Of a stretch of 64,000 bases of DNA, positions 7,272 through 15,200 are shown piece after piece. The stretch comes from Neorhizobium sp. SHOUNA12A. GTDB taxonomy: Bacteria; Pseudomonadota; Alphaproteobacteria; Rhizobiales; Rhizobiaceae. Location of the stretch: contig NZ_JALBGV010000011.1 in NCBI RefSeq assembly GCF_023006505.1, positions 1 through 64,000 of the forward strand. Direction: 5' to 3'. Position numbers and translations under genes: made by a program. Under the pieces are notes generated by a model. It saw only the letters and a program-made list of their open reading frames with translations. It made no database searches and had not been told where the DNA came from. Every line of letters starts with the position of its first letter. The first letter of the stretch is position 1.

Positions 7272-9713
7272 TCAGTCCCCGAAATCCTCGGCTGCGGCGG
7301 AACGTCCGCCGGCAATGATCTCTCGTTTGCCGACATGGTTGGCGGGGCCGACCAGGCCTTCCTGCTCCATGCGCTCGACCAGCGATGCCGCGCGATTGTA
7401 GCCGACCGAGAGGCGGCGCTGGATATAGGAGGTCGAGCACTTGCGGTCCTTCATGACCACCTTGACGGCCTTGTCGTACAGTTCGTCGCTGTCGTCTCCT
7501 CCCATCGCGCTCTTGTCGAACACGGCTTCCTGGCTCGAAACGTCCTCGTCTTCCTCGGCGTCTTCATCCTCGGTAACCGTGCCGAGATAATCCGGCCGGC
7601 CTTGGGTCTTCAGGTGGCGGACCACCAGTTCGACTTCGGCATCCGAGACGAACGGGCCGTGGACGCGGGAAATCCGCCCGCCACCCGCCATATGCAGCAT
7701 GTCGCCCTGGCCGAGCAGATGTTCGGCACCCTGCTCGCCGAGAATGGTGCGGCTGTCGATCTTCGACGTCACCTGGAAGGAGATGCGGGTCGGGAAATTG
7801 GCCTTGATCGTGCCGGTGATGACATCGACCGAGGGACGCTGGGTCGCCATGATCAGGTGGATGCCGGCGGCACGTGCCATCTGCGCCAGTCGCTGGATCG
7901 CACCTTCGATATCCTTGCCGGCGACCATCATCAGGTCGGCCATCTCGTCGACGATGACGACGATATAGGGCATGGGGGAGAGATCCATCTCCTGCTCTTC
8001 GTAGAGGATTTCGCCCGTCTGCCGGTCGAAGCCCGCCTGGACGCTGACGGAGATGACCTCGCCTTTTTCGCGGGCGCTTGCGGCACGCTGATTGTAGCCG
8101 TCGATATTGCGTACGGCCAGGCGCGACATCTTCTTGTAGCGATCCTCCATCTCGCGGACCGCCCATTTCAGCGCCAGGACGGCCTTCTTGGGATCGGTCA
8201 CGACAGGAGTCAGCAGGTGCGGGATGCCGTCATAGACGGAAAGCTCCAGCATCTTCGGATCGATCATGATCAGCCGGCACTCCTCCGGCCGAAGCCGGTA
8301 GAGAAGCGACAGGATCATCGTATTGATGGCGACCGATTTGCCCGAGCCGGTGGTGCCGGCGACAAGCAGATGCGGCATCTTGGCGAGCTCGGCGATAACA
8401 GGTTCGCCGCCGATCGTCTTGCCGAGGCAGAGCGCCAGCCTGTGCTTGGTCTCCCAATAGTCCTCGCACTCGATCAGTTCGCGAAAATAGACGGTTTCGC
8501 GCGTCGCGTTCGGCAGTTCGATGCCGATGACGTTGCGGCCGGGTACTACGGCGACGCGGGCCGACAGCGCCGACATCGACCGGGCGATATCGTCCGCAAG
8601 GCCGATGACACGGGAGGATTTGACGCCGGGCGCCGGCTCGAATTCGTAAAGCGTCACGACCGGACCCGGCCGCACATCGATGATCTCACCGCGGATGCCG
8701 AAATCCTCGAGGATGCTTTCGAGCAGGCCGGCGCTCTGCTGCAGCGCATCCGGCTGCATGGCCTGGCCACGCTCGCCCTGCGGTTCCTGGAGCAGTGAGA
8801 TCGGCGGGAATTCGTATTCCGCTTCCGCCGGCCGCACGGTCCGCGGACGTGCGATTTCGGGTTGGACGGGAGCCGGTTGCAGGGCAACAGGCTCCGCGGC
8901 CATGACCGGCGCGGGTACGGGTACCTGCTGCGCGACAGGGGCAGGCACGGGTGCGACGACGACCGGTGTCTTGGTTTTCGCCACGCGTTGCGGAGCGGCC
9001 TGAACCGGTTCGGGTGCCTTGACCGGCTCCGGTCTCGGAGACGGCGCGACGACCACGGTCCTGGCTGCCGTCCTGCGCGGCACTTCGCGATAGAGATCCG
9101 TGACCGGGGCGCCGGGTTGCGCCACGACGATCGGCAACACCTGCGATTCGACCGGTCGGGCTTCGTCCTCAACGACATTTGGCCCTTCGAGCTCGAACGG
9201 CATCGCGTCCCAGAAGGCGAAATCGGAGATCGCGATGTCCTGGCGCGGCGCCACGAGAGGTGTCGCCTTCTGAACCGGTTCGGGCCGCGTTACGATCACC
9301 GAATGCGTTTCCGGCACGTGATAACGCATCGTCGCGGCAAGCTGCTGCAGGCCTGCGATCTGTTCGAGGGGGGCGGCGGACGGCTGATAGGTTACCGGCG
9401 AATCATGAGTGGCAGCTGTCAGGAACACTTCGGACGGAATCACTTCGATCTCTTCGGCAACAGGCATATTGACCGGCCCTTCGGGAGCCTGTCCGGCATT
9501 CGCCTTGCGGGTGAGCACACTTTCGGGCGTGCGGGTGAACCGCACATTCGGCGCCAGTCGGAAAGCCGCCTGCCAAGGCGCCTGCTCCAGAACCGGTTGA
9601 TTGAAATCCGCAAGGCTCTGCGCGGGACGAGGCTGCTGCGCCGCGTCGACGGCATCGTCTTCGGCGTTAGGGAGGTCAGAACTCTGGGGATGATTATTGC
9701 GTGAGAACTGCAT
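7272..9713 (-). CDS. ftsK: FtsK/SpoIIIE-family DNA translocase lacking the membrane domain
   Basis: An 813-residue FtsK-type motor. The C-terminal half has the alpha and beta RecA-like domains, with Walker A in [13 protein letters not shown] and Walker B in [10 protein letters not shown], and ends with a gamma winged helix ([14 protein letters not shown]) that in FtsK reads KOPS sites. The N-terminal 300 residues or so are rich in Pro, Val, Ala and Gln and contain no hydrophobic membrane segments, unlike classical FtsK with four. It is therefore probably soluble or tethered by a partner. Rhizobia commonly encode two FtsK-like proteins, and this looks like the second, non-membrane one. It is a single gene, divergent from nasT. 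Confidence 0.88.
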   Translation of the reverse strand: MQFSRNNHPQSSDLPNAEDDAVDAAQQPRPAQSLADFNQPVLEQAPWQAAFRLAPNVRFTRTPESVLTRKANAGQAPEGPVNMPVAEEIEVIPSEVFLTAATHDSPVTYQPSAAPLEQIAGLQQLAATMRYHVPETHSVIVTRPEPVQKATPLVAPRQDIAISDFAFWDAMPFELEGPNVVEDEARPVESQVLPIVVAQPGAPVTDLYREVPRRTAARTVVVAPSPRPEPVKAPEPVQAAPQRVAKTKTPVVVAPVPAPVAQQVPVPAPVMAAEPVALQPAPVQPEIARPRTVRPAEAEYEFPPISLLQEPQGERGQAMQPDALQQSAGLLESILEDFGIRGEIIDVRPGPVVTLYEFEPAPGVKSSRVIGLADDIARSMSALSARVAVVPGRNVIGIELPNATRETVYFRELIECEDYWETKHRLALCLGKTIGGEPVIAELAKMPHLLVAGTTGSGKSVAINTMILSLLYRLRPEECRLIMIDPKMLELSVYDGIPHLLTPVVTDPKKAVLALKWAVREMEDRYKKMSRLAVRNIDGYNQRAASAREKGEVISVSVQAGFDRQTGEILYEEQEMDLSPMPYIVVIVDEMADLMMVAGKDIEGAIQRLAQMARAAGIHLIMATQRPSVDVITGTIKANFPTRISFQVTSKIDSRTILGEQGAEHLLGQGDMLHMAGGGRISRVHGPFVSDAEVELVVRHLKTQGRPDYLGTVTEDEDAEEDEDVSSQEAVFDKSAMGGDDSDELYDKAVKVVMKDRKCSTSYIQRRLSVGYNRAASLVERMEQEGLVGPANHVGKREIIAGGRSAAAEDFGD

Positions 9714-9864
9714 GACAACCAGACGAGATACGGGAACGGCACATTCTCACAGGAAGTAGAAAATAAAGGTTAACCGGTTCTTTCCACGCGATGGATGATG
9801 GCACGATTTGATTAGCGGATTAGCAGGCTTGCCAAGATTGCTGCGCTGCGTCATTCCTATAAGG

Positions 9865-10452
9865 ATGCCGGCACCCGATCTCACCATTCTGGTTATCGAT
9901 GAAAATGCCATCCGCGCTTCCATCATCGAGGAAGGGCTGCGGGAGGCTGGGCATAGCAAAGTCACGGTCATTCACGAGGTCCAGGGCGTCGCGCGCATCA
10001 TCGAAACGTTGAAGCCGGACGTTATCGTCATCGATATCGAGAACCCCAACCGTGACATGATGGAGCATCTGTTCCAGCTCACCCGCACCGTCAGCCGGCC
10101 GATCGCCATGTTCGTCGACCGTTCCGATACGGCCCTGATCGAGGCGGCGATGGATGCGGGCGTCTCGGCCTATGTGGTCGACGGGTTGAAGAAGGAACGC
10201 GTCAAGGCGATCCTCGACATGGCGGTCAGCCGCTTCAACGCCTTCAGCCGGCTTCAGCGGGAACTCGCGGAGGCGAAGTCGGCGCTCGAGGAACGCAAGG
10301 TGATCGAACGCGCCAAGGGTATCCTCATGAAGATGCGCGGCCTTTCCGAAGAGGATGCCTTCGCTCTGCTGCGCCAGACGGCGATGAACGAAAAGAAGAA
10401 GATATCGGATATCGCCCAGAGCGTTGTGACTGCCGCGGGCTTGTTGATGTGA
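9865..10452 (+). CDS. nasT: NasT, ANTAR-domain nitrate/nitrite antiterminator
   Basis: A 195-residue response-regulator-like protein. The N-terminal receiver-type domain (TILVIDENAIRASII, VIVIDIENPNRDMM) is followed by a coiled coil and a C-terminal ANTAR RNA-binding domain (residues about 130-190: ERKVIERAKGILMKMRGLSEEDAFALLRQTAM). NasT binds leader RNA and prevents early termination upstream of nitrate assimilation genes; NasS holds it inactive until nitrate or nitrite is present. The ATG at 9865 is preferred because the conserved receiver domain starts there; an upstream TTG at 9808 would add 19 residues. It precedes nasS by about 43 bp. Confidence 0.9.
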   Translation: MPAPDLTILVIDENAIRASIIEEGLREAGHSKVTVIHEVQGVARIIETLKPDVIVIDIENPNRDMMEHLFQLTRTVSRPIAMFVDRSDTALIEAAMDAGVSAYVVDGLKKERVKAILDMAVSRFNAFSRLQRELAEAKSALEERKVIERAKGILMKMRGLSEEDAFALLRQTAMNEKKKISDIAQSVVTAAGLLM

Positions 10453-10495
10453 TGATGTCGAGTACCGAAATGTCCGGGAGAAAGCCGGAGTGAAC

Positions 10496-11767
10496 ATGAT
10501 GACCAAGACCGACCGATCCGGAAGCAATCTCGGCGCCCCTGCCCGCGCCGACGGTGAAGGGCCCAAAGTCCTGCGAGCCGGCTTTATTCCGCTGGTGGAT
10601 GCATCCGTGCTGATCGCCGCCGCCGAATTCGGCTTTGCCGCGAAGGAAGGACTGACGCTCGATCTGGTCAAGGACGTTTCCTGGGCCAATGTCCGCGACC
10701 GCCTCGCCTTCCGCCAGTTCGACATCGCCCACATGCTGTCGCCGATGCCCGTCGCCTCGATGCTCGGCCTCGGCTCCAACCCCTCGCCGACCATCACGCC
10801 GTTTTCGCTCGGCCGCGGCGGCAATGCCATCACGCTCTCGACCCGCCTCTTCGACCGGATGCGCGAGACGGCCGGTCTTTCCGAGACTGCGGGAGCGCTG
10901 GAAAATGCCCAGGCTCTGGCAACCGTGATCCGCAGCATGAAGGCCAATGCCGAGACCCTGCCGACGCTCGGCATGACCTATCCGTTCTCTTCGCACAATT
11001 ATGAATTCCGCTACTGGCTCGCCGCCGGCGGCATCGATCCGGACCGTGACGTCAAGCTTGTCGTCGTTCCGCCACCGCTGACATCGGATGCGCTGGCAGC
11101 CGGCGCTATCGACGGTTTCTGTGTCGGCGCGCCTTGGAACATGGTCGCCTCCGAACGCGGTGTCGGCCGCATCGTCGCCGCCAAGCAGGACATCTGGCCG
11201 TCGGCGCCGGAAAAGGTGATCGCCATGCGGCCGCAATGGGCCGAAAGCCATCCCGAAACCGTTTCCCGCCTGATCGTGGCGCTCGATGCCGCAGCCCGCT
11301 GGTGCGACAAGGCGGAGAACCATGATGCGCTGGCGGAAGTCCTGGCCGGCCCCCGCTTCATCGGCGCCCCGGTCAATATCATCCGTCACGTATTGTCCGG
11401 CGAATTCAGCCTCGACGCCAAGGGCAACCGGCGCGTCATCGCCGACTATTTCACCTTCCATCGCGGCTTTGCGAACTACCCGCGGCCAAGCCACGCATTG
11501 TGGCTCTACAGCCAGATGATCCGCTGGGGCCAGGTAGAGTTCAGCGAGGACGGTTTGGCCGCCGCGGCGGCGGCCTATCGTCCCGATCTCTATCGGACCG
11601 CGCTCGGCATCGGGCCGACGCAACCCGACATCGGCGTCGAAGGCGATCGCGACGGCGACCGCTTTATGGACGGCCATGTCTTCGACCCTTCCGAGGTTTC
11701 GACCTATGTCGAAAATTTCGCCGTCAGCAGCTCTCTCGCAATCCCCGCCGACCGCGACGAGGTCTGA
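10496..11767 (+). CDS. nasS: NasS, cytosolic nitrate/nitrite sensor
   Basis: A 423-residue protein of the NrtA/CmpA periplasmic-binding family but with no signal peptide, as expected for NasS, which stays in the cytosol and binds NasT. Family motifs include LRAGFIPLVDASVLIAAAE, FDIAHMLSPMPVASMLG and FRYWLAAGGIDPDRDVKLVVVPPP. The paralogous stretch is seen in NrtA (IRYWLAAGGIDPNKDVSTIVVPPP). An ATG at 10496 follows GGAG at 10487-10490; a GTG at 10490 is an alternative. The gene lies directly upstream of the promoter-leader that the NasS-NasT pair should control. Confidence 0.9.
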   Translation: MMTKTDRSGSNLGAPARADGEGPKVLRAGFIPLVDASVLIAAAEFGFAAKEGLTLDLVKDVSWANVRDRLAFRQFDIAHMLSPMPVASMLGLGSNPSPTITPFSLGRGGNAITLSTRLFDRMRETAGLSETAGALENAQALATVIRSMKANAETLPTLGMTYPFSSHNYEFRYWLAAGGIDPDRDVKLVVVPPPLTSDALAAGAIDGFCVGAPWNMVASERGVGRIVAAKQDIWPSAPEKVIAMRPQWAESHPETVSRLIVALDAAARWCDKAENHDALAEVLAGPRFIGAPVNIIRHVLSGEFSLDAKGNRRVIADYFTFHRGFANYPRPSHALWLYSQMIRWGQVEFSEDGLAAAAAAYRPDLYRTALGIGPTQPDIGVEGDRDGDRFMDGHVFDPSEVSTYVENFAVSSSLAIPADRDEV

Positions 11768-11783
11768 TCTTCCGAGATGTGCT

Positions 11784-11831
11784 GCACAGCAATTGCGCGC
11801 ATTCAATTTAGCAACCGCACAAAAATATTGC
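11784..11831 (+). promoter_or_regulatory. Two candidate NtrC-binding sites
   Basis: GCAC-N7-GCGC at 11784-11798 and GCAC-N7-TTGC at 11817-11831, 33 bp (about three helical turns) apart and roughly 90-140 bp upstream of the sigma-54 element. They partly match the NtrC consensus GCAC-N7-GTGC. Position and phasing suit an upstream activating sequence, but each site has an imperfect right half. Confidence 0.5.
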
Positions 11832-11919
11832 AGTCGCACAGATTGCCGACAATTTAAGCCAAAAGTTTCATAGAAGAAATTCATTTCATTTTCAACGGCC
11901 TAGAAGATTACATTGGACT

Positions 11920-11935
11920 TGGCACGCCGCTTGCT
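11920..11935 (+). promoter_or_regulatory. Sigma-54 promoter of the nitrate assimilation operon
   Basis: TGGCACG-CCGC-TTGCT is a full match to the sigma-54 consensus TGGCACR-N4-TTGCW, with the -24 GG at 11921-11922 and the -12 GC at 11933-11934. It points at nrtA and predicts transcription starting near 11946. Nitrogen-limitation control through NtrC follows from the promoter class. Confidence 0.85.
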
Positions 11936-11945
11936 TCTTCATAAT

Positions 11946-12117
11946 CGCCCCAGTCAATGGCGATTGGAGCAGATAAGCGCGCGATAAGCGCTTCCAGAGA
12001 CATCGACGTCGCAAGGTTTTTGCTGCCCGGAAACTCCTCCCAGTTTCCGCAGGCGCAATCTCCAAGCGGCGTTTTTTTGTGCCTGAATTCCTAAGAACCA
12101 GCAGAGGGAACCTGCGC
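11946..12117 (+). ncRNA. nrtA leader RNA, likely NasT-responsive attenuator
   Basis: About 170 nt of untranslated leader. Visible dyads are TCGCC/GGCGA (11945-11949 with 59-63 of the same line), AAGCGC/GCGCTT (11975-11980 with 11988-11993) and a strong CGGAAACT/AGTTTCCG stem with a six-base loop (12028-12035 with 12042-12049). A GC-rich stretch runs into seven T residues at 12072-12078, 39 bp before the nrtA ATG, as expected for a factor-independent terminator. Tandem hairpins followed by a terminator are the known target layout of ANTAR proteins, and nasT lies just upstream. The exact pairing of the terminator stem was not resolved by eye. Confidence 0.65.
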
Positions 12118-13431
12118 ATGACCAAGATTTCGAAGACTGGGATTTTGACGAGCGGCATCACCCGCCGCAGCCTGATCAAGACCACAGCCACTGTCGCCCT
12201 CGTCGGCGCCGTCAAGACCGCATTCCCGTCCGGCGCCTTCGCAGCCGGGGCCGGCCCGGAAGTCAAAGGCATCAAGCTCGGCTACATCGCGCTCACCGAC
12301 GCCGCCCCGCTGGTCATCGCCAAGGAAAAGGGTTTCTTCGACAAGCACGGCCTCCCCGATGTCGACGTCGCCAAGCAGGCTTCCTGGGGTGCGACCCGCG
12401 ACAACCTCGTGCTTGGCGGTGCCGCCAACGGCATCGACGGCGCCCATATCCTCTCGCCGCTCCCCTACCTGATGCACACCGGCAAGGTGACCCAGAACAA
12501 CAAGCCGGTGCCGATGGCGATTCTCGCCCGCCTCAACCTCGACAGCCAGGGCATTTCGGTCGCCAAGGAATATGCCGAGACCGGCGTGCAGCTCGATGCC
12601 TCCAAGCTGAAGGCGGCGTTTGAGAAGAAGAAGGCGGAGGGCAAGGAGATCAAGGCCGCCATGACCTTCCCGGGCGGCACCCATGACCTCTGGATCCGCT
12701 ACTGGCTCGCCGCCGGCGGCATCGACCCCAACAAGGACGTCTCGACCATCGTCGTGCCGCCGCCGCAGATGGTGGCGAATATGAAGGTCGGCAACATGGA
12801 CGTCTTCTGTGTCGGCGAACCCTGGAACGAGCAGCTCGTCAACCAGGGCATCGGCTTCACCGCCGCCACCACCGGCGAACTCTGGAAGGGCCATCCGGAA
12901 AAGGCGCTCGGCCTGCGCGCCGACTGGATCGAGAAGAATCCGAACGCCGCCAAGGCTCTGCTGATGGCTGTCATGGAGGCCCAGCAATGGTGCGAAAGCA
13001 TGGACAACAAGGCGGAGATGGCCGAGATCCTCGGACGCCGCCAGTGGTTCAACGTGCCGCCGAAGGACGTCCTCGGACGCCTGAAGGGCGATATCAACTA
13101 CGGCAACGGCCGCATGGTTCCGGGCACCGACCTGTACATGAAGTTCTGGAAGGACGGCGCGTCCTATCCGTTCAAGAGCCATGACACCTGGTTCATGGCC
13201 GAGAACATCCGCTGGGGTTACCTTCCGGGCAATACCGACATCAAGGCGCTGGTCAACCAGGTGAACCGCGAGGACATCTGGCGCGATGCCGCCAAGGATC
13301 TCGGTGTCGCGGCAGCCGACATCCCGGCTTCCTCCTCGCGCGGCAAGGAAACCTTCTTCGACGGCAAGGTCTTCGATCCGGAAAACCCCTCGGCCTATCT
13401 CGACAGCCTTTCCATCAAGGCCGCGTCCTGA
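12118..13431 (+). CDS. nrtA: Nitrate ABC transporter substrate-binding protein
   Basis: A 437-residue NrtA/CmpA-family nitrate-binding protein. The N terminus has a twin-arginine export signal (ITRRSLIKTTATVALVG, cleavage near FAA at residue 42), so it is exported folded to the periplasm. Conserved blocks include IKLGYIALTDAAPLVIAKEKGFF and IRYWLAAGGID. ATG at 12118 with GAGGG nine bases upstream; an ORF start at 12079 falls in the terminator T-run and was rejected. It is the first gene of the nrtABC-nirBD-nirC-nasA-cysG operon. Confidence 0.92.
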   Translation: MTKISKTGILTSGITRRSLIKTTATVALVGAVKTAFPSGAFAAGAGPEVKGIKLGYIALTDAAPLVIAKEKGFFDKHGLPDVDVAKQASWGATRDNLVLGGAANGIDGAHILSPLPYLMHTGKVTQNNKPVPMAILARLNLDSQGISVAKEYAETGVQLDASKLKAAFEKKKAEGKEIKAAMTFPGGTHDLWIRYWLAAGGIDPNKDVSTIVVPPPQMVANMKVGNMDVFCVGEPWNEQLVNQGIGFTAATTGELWKGHPEKALGLRADWIEKNPNAAKALLMAVMEAQQWCESMDNKAEMAEILGRRQWFNVPPKDVLGRLKGDINYGNGRMVPGTDLYMKFWKDGASYPFKSHDTWFMAENIRWGYLPGNTDIKALVNQVNREDIWRDAAKDLGVAAADIPASSSRGKETFFDGKVFDPENPSAYLDSLSIKAAS

Positions 13432-13493
13432 TTTCCCCACCTCCGGCGCGTGGACGCACGCGCCGGCCTTTTCCCTTTCTAAGGAGCGCGCAG

Positions 13494-14387
13494 ATGTCCG
13501 CCCTGGCAAAAAAAGAAAATGTTTCCGCAGTCGCCACCGCAAAGCCGGCAGCAACTATCGTCCCCTTTTCCGGCAAGCCCGTATCGAGGATCGATTTCAA
13601 GCAGATCGGCATGACGACACTGCGCAACGTCGTGCCGCCGGTTATCGTGCTGGCGCTGATCCTGCTCGTCTGGCAAGTCCTCTGTTCGGCGCCGAATGCC
13701 TCGCTTCCTTCGCCGCATGTCGTTTGGCAGCAAAGCTATGACCTGATCGTCTCGCCATTCTTCTACAACGGTTCGCAGGATATCGGCCTGGGGCTGCGCG
13801 TCCTCGTGTCGCTGCAGCGCGTCGCCTATGGCTTCGGTCTTGCGTCTGTAGCCGGGGTGTTGATCGGCGCGATCATCGGCCAATCCGTCTGGGCGATGCG
13901 CGGGCTCGACCCGATCTTCCAGGTGCTGCGCACCGTGCCGCCACTCGCCTGGCTGCCGCTGTCGCTCGCCGCCTTCCAGGACTCGAACCCCTCTGCGATC
14001 TTCGTGATCTTCATCACCTCGATCTGGCCTGTCATCATCAACACCGCCGTCGGCGTGCGCAACATCCCGCAGGATTATCGCAACGTCGCGCAGGTGCTGC
14101 GGCTGAACCAGATCGAATTCTTCTTCAAGATCATGCTGCCGTCGGCCGCCCCGTACATCTTCACCGGCCTCAGGATCGGAATCGGCCTCTCGTGGCTGGC
14201 GATCGTCGCCGCCGAGATGCTGACCGGCGGCGTCGGCATCGGCTTCTTCATCTGGGATGCGTGGAACTCTTCGCGCCTGCCCGACATCATCGTCGCGCTG
14301 GCCTATATCGGCGTCGTCGGCTTCGCCCTCGACAAGCTGGTTTCCGCGCTCGGCAAGATCATCACCCGCGGCGCTTCGGCAAACTGA
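13494..14387 (+). CDS. nrtB: Nitrate ABC transporter permease
   Basis: A 297-residue inner-membrane permease of the NrtB/SsuC/TauC type. About six hydrophobic segments are visible, and the ABC-interacting EAA-like loop lies around NVAQVLRLNQIEFFFKIMLPSAAPYIFTGLRIG. AAGGAGCG precedes the ATG at 13494. It would form the membrane channel with NrtA and the ATPase encoded 10 bp downstream. Confidence 0.92.
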   Translation: MSALAKKENVSAVATAKPAATIVPFSGKPVSRIDFKQIGMTTLRNVVPPVIVLALILLVWQVLCSAPNASLPSPHVVWQQSYDLIVSPFFYNGSQDIGLGLRVLVSLQRVAYGFGLASVAGVLIGAIIGQSVWAMRGLDPIFQVLRTVPPLAWLPLSLAAFQDSNPSAIFVIFITSIWPVIINTAVGVRNIPQDYRNVAQVLRLNQIEFFFKIMLPSAAPYIFTGLRIGIGLSWLAIVAAEMLTGGVGIGFFIWDAWNSSRLPDIIVALAYIGVVGFALDKLVSALGKIITRGASAN

Positions 14388-14397
14388 GGAGCGGACC

Positions 14398-15195
14398 ATG
14401 AACGCCTATCTGAAGCTCGACCATATCGACAAACATTTTGACCGCGGCGGCAATCGTGCCGAAGTTCTGAAGGATATCAACCTGACGATCTCCAAGGCCG
14501 AGTTCGTTTCGATCATCGGCCATTCCGGCTGCGGCAAGTCCACGCTCCTCAACCTCATCGCCGGTCTGACGCCCGTCTCGGCAGGTGCTGTCCTGCTCGA
14601 AAATCGTGAGGTCAACGCACCGGGGCCGGAACGCGCCGTCGTTTTCCAGAACCATTCGCTGCTGCCCTGGCTGACGGTCTACGAAAACGTCAACCTCGCC
14701 GTCTCAAAGGTCTTCGGCCGCACCAAGAGCCGGACCGAACGGCACGAATGGGTCATGGCCAATCTGGACCTCGTGCAGATGGCCCATGCCAAGGACAAGC
14801 GCCCATCCGAGATTTCGGGCGGCATGAAGCAGCGCGTCGGCATTGCCCGGGCACTCGCCATGGAACCGAAGATCCTGCTGCTCGACGAGCCCTTCGGCGC
14901 GCTGGACGCGCTGACTCGTGCCCACCTGCAGGACGCGGTCATGGAGATCCATTCGCGGCTCGGCAACACGATGGTGATGATCACCCACGATGTCGACGAG
15001 GCAGTACTGCTTTCCGACCGCATCGTGATGATGACCAACGGCCCGGCCGCCAAGATCGGCGAGGTGCTCGACGTGCCGATCCCCCGGCCGCGCAACCGCA
15101 TCGAGCTTGCTTCCGACCGTACGTATCTCAAGTGCCGCGAGGCAGTGCTGAAATTCCTCTACGAACGCCACCGCTTCGTTGAAGCCGCGGAGTAA
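14398..15195 (+). CDS. nrtC: Nitrate ABC transporter ATP-binding protein
   Basis: A 265-residue ABC ATPase with Walker A in GHSGCGKSTLLNL, Q-loop in VVFQNHSLLPWLTV, signature EISGGMKQRVGIARAL, Walker B in ILLLDEPFGALDA and the H-loop in VMITHDVDEAV. It has only the ATPase domain; the cyanobacterial NrtC fusion to a binding domain is absent, so it corresponds to NrtD in cyanobacterial naming. GAGGAGCG lies just upstream of the ATG at 14398. An in-frame upstream start inside nrtB was rejected. Confidence 0.9.
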   Translation: MNAYLKLDHIDKHFDRGGNRAEVLKDINLTISKAEFVSIIGHSGCGKSTLLNLIAGLTPVSAGAVLLENREVNAPGPERAVVFQNHSLLPWLTVYENVNLAVSKVFGRTKSRTERHEWVMANLDLVQMAHAKDKRPSEISGGMKQRVGIARALAMEPKILLLDEPFGALDALTRAHLQDAVMEIHSRLGNTMVMITHDVDEAVLLSDRIVMMTNGPAAKIGEVLDVPIPRPRNRIELASDRTYLKCREAVLKFLYERHRFVEAAE

Positions 15196-15200
15196 AAACC

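Noticed and set aside
11925-11932. CGCCGCTT complementary to AAGCGGCG just before the leader T-run
   Set aside because: The upstream copy lies within the sigma-54 promoter, before the predicted transcription start, so it cannot pair in the leader RNA.
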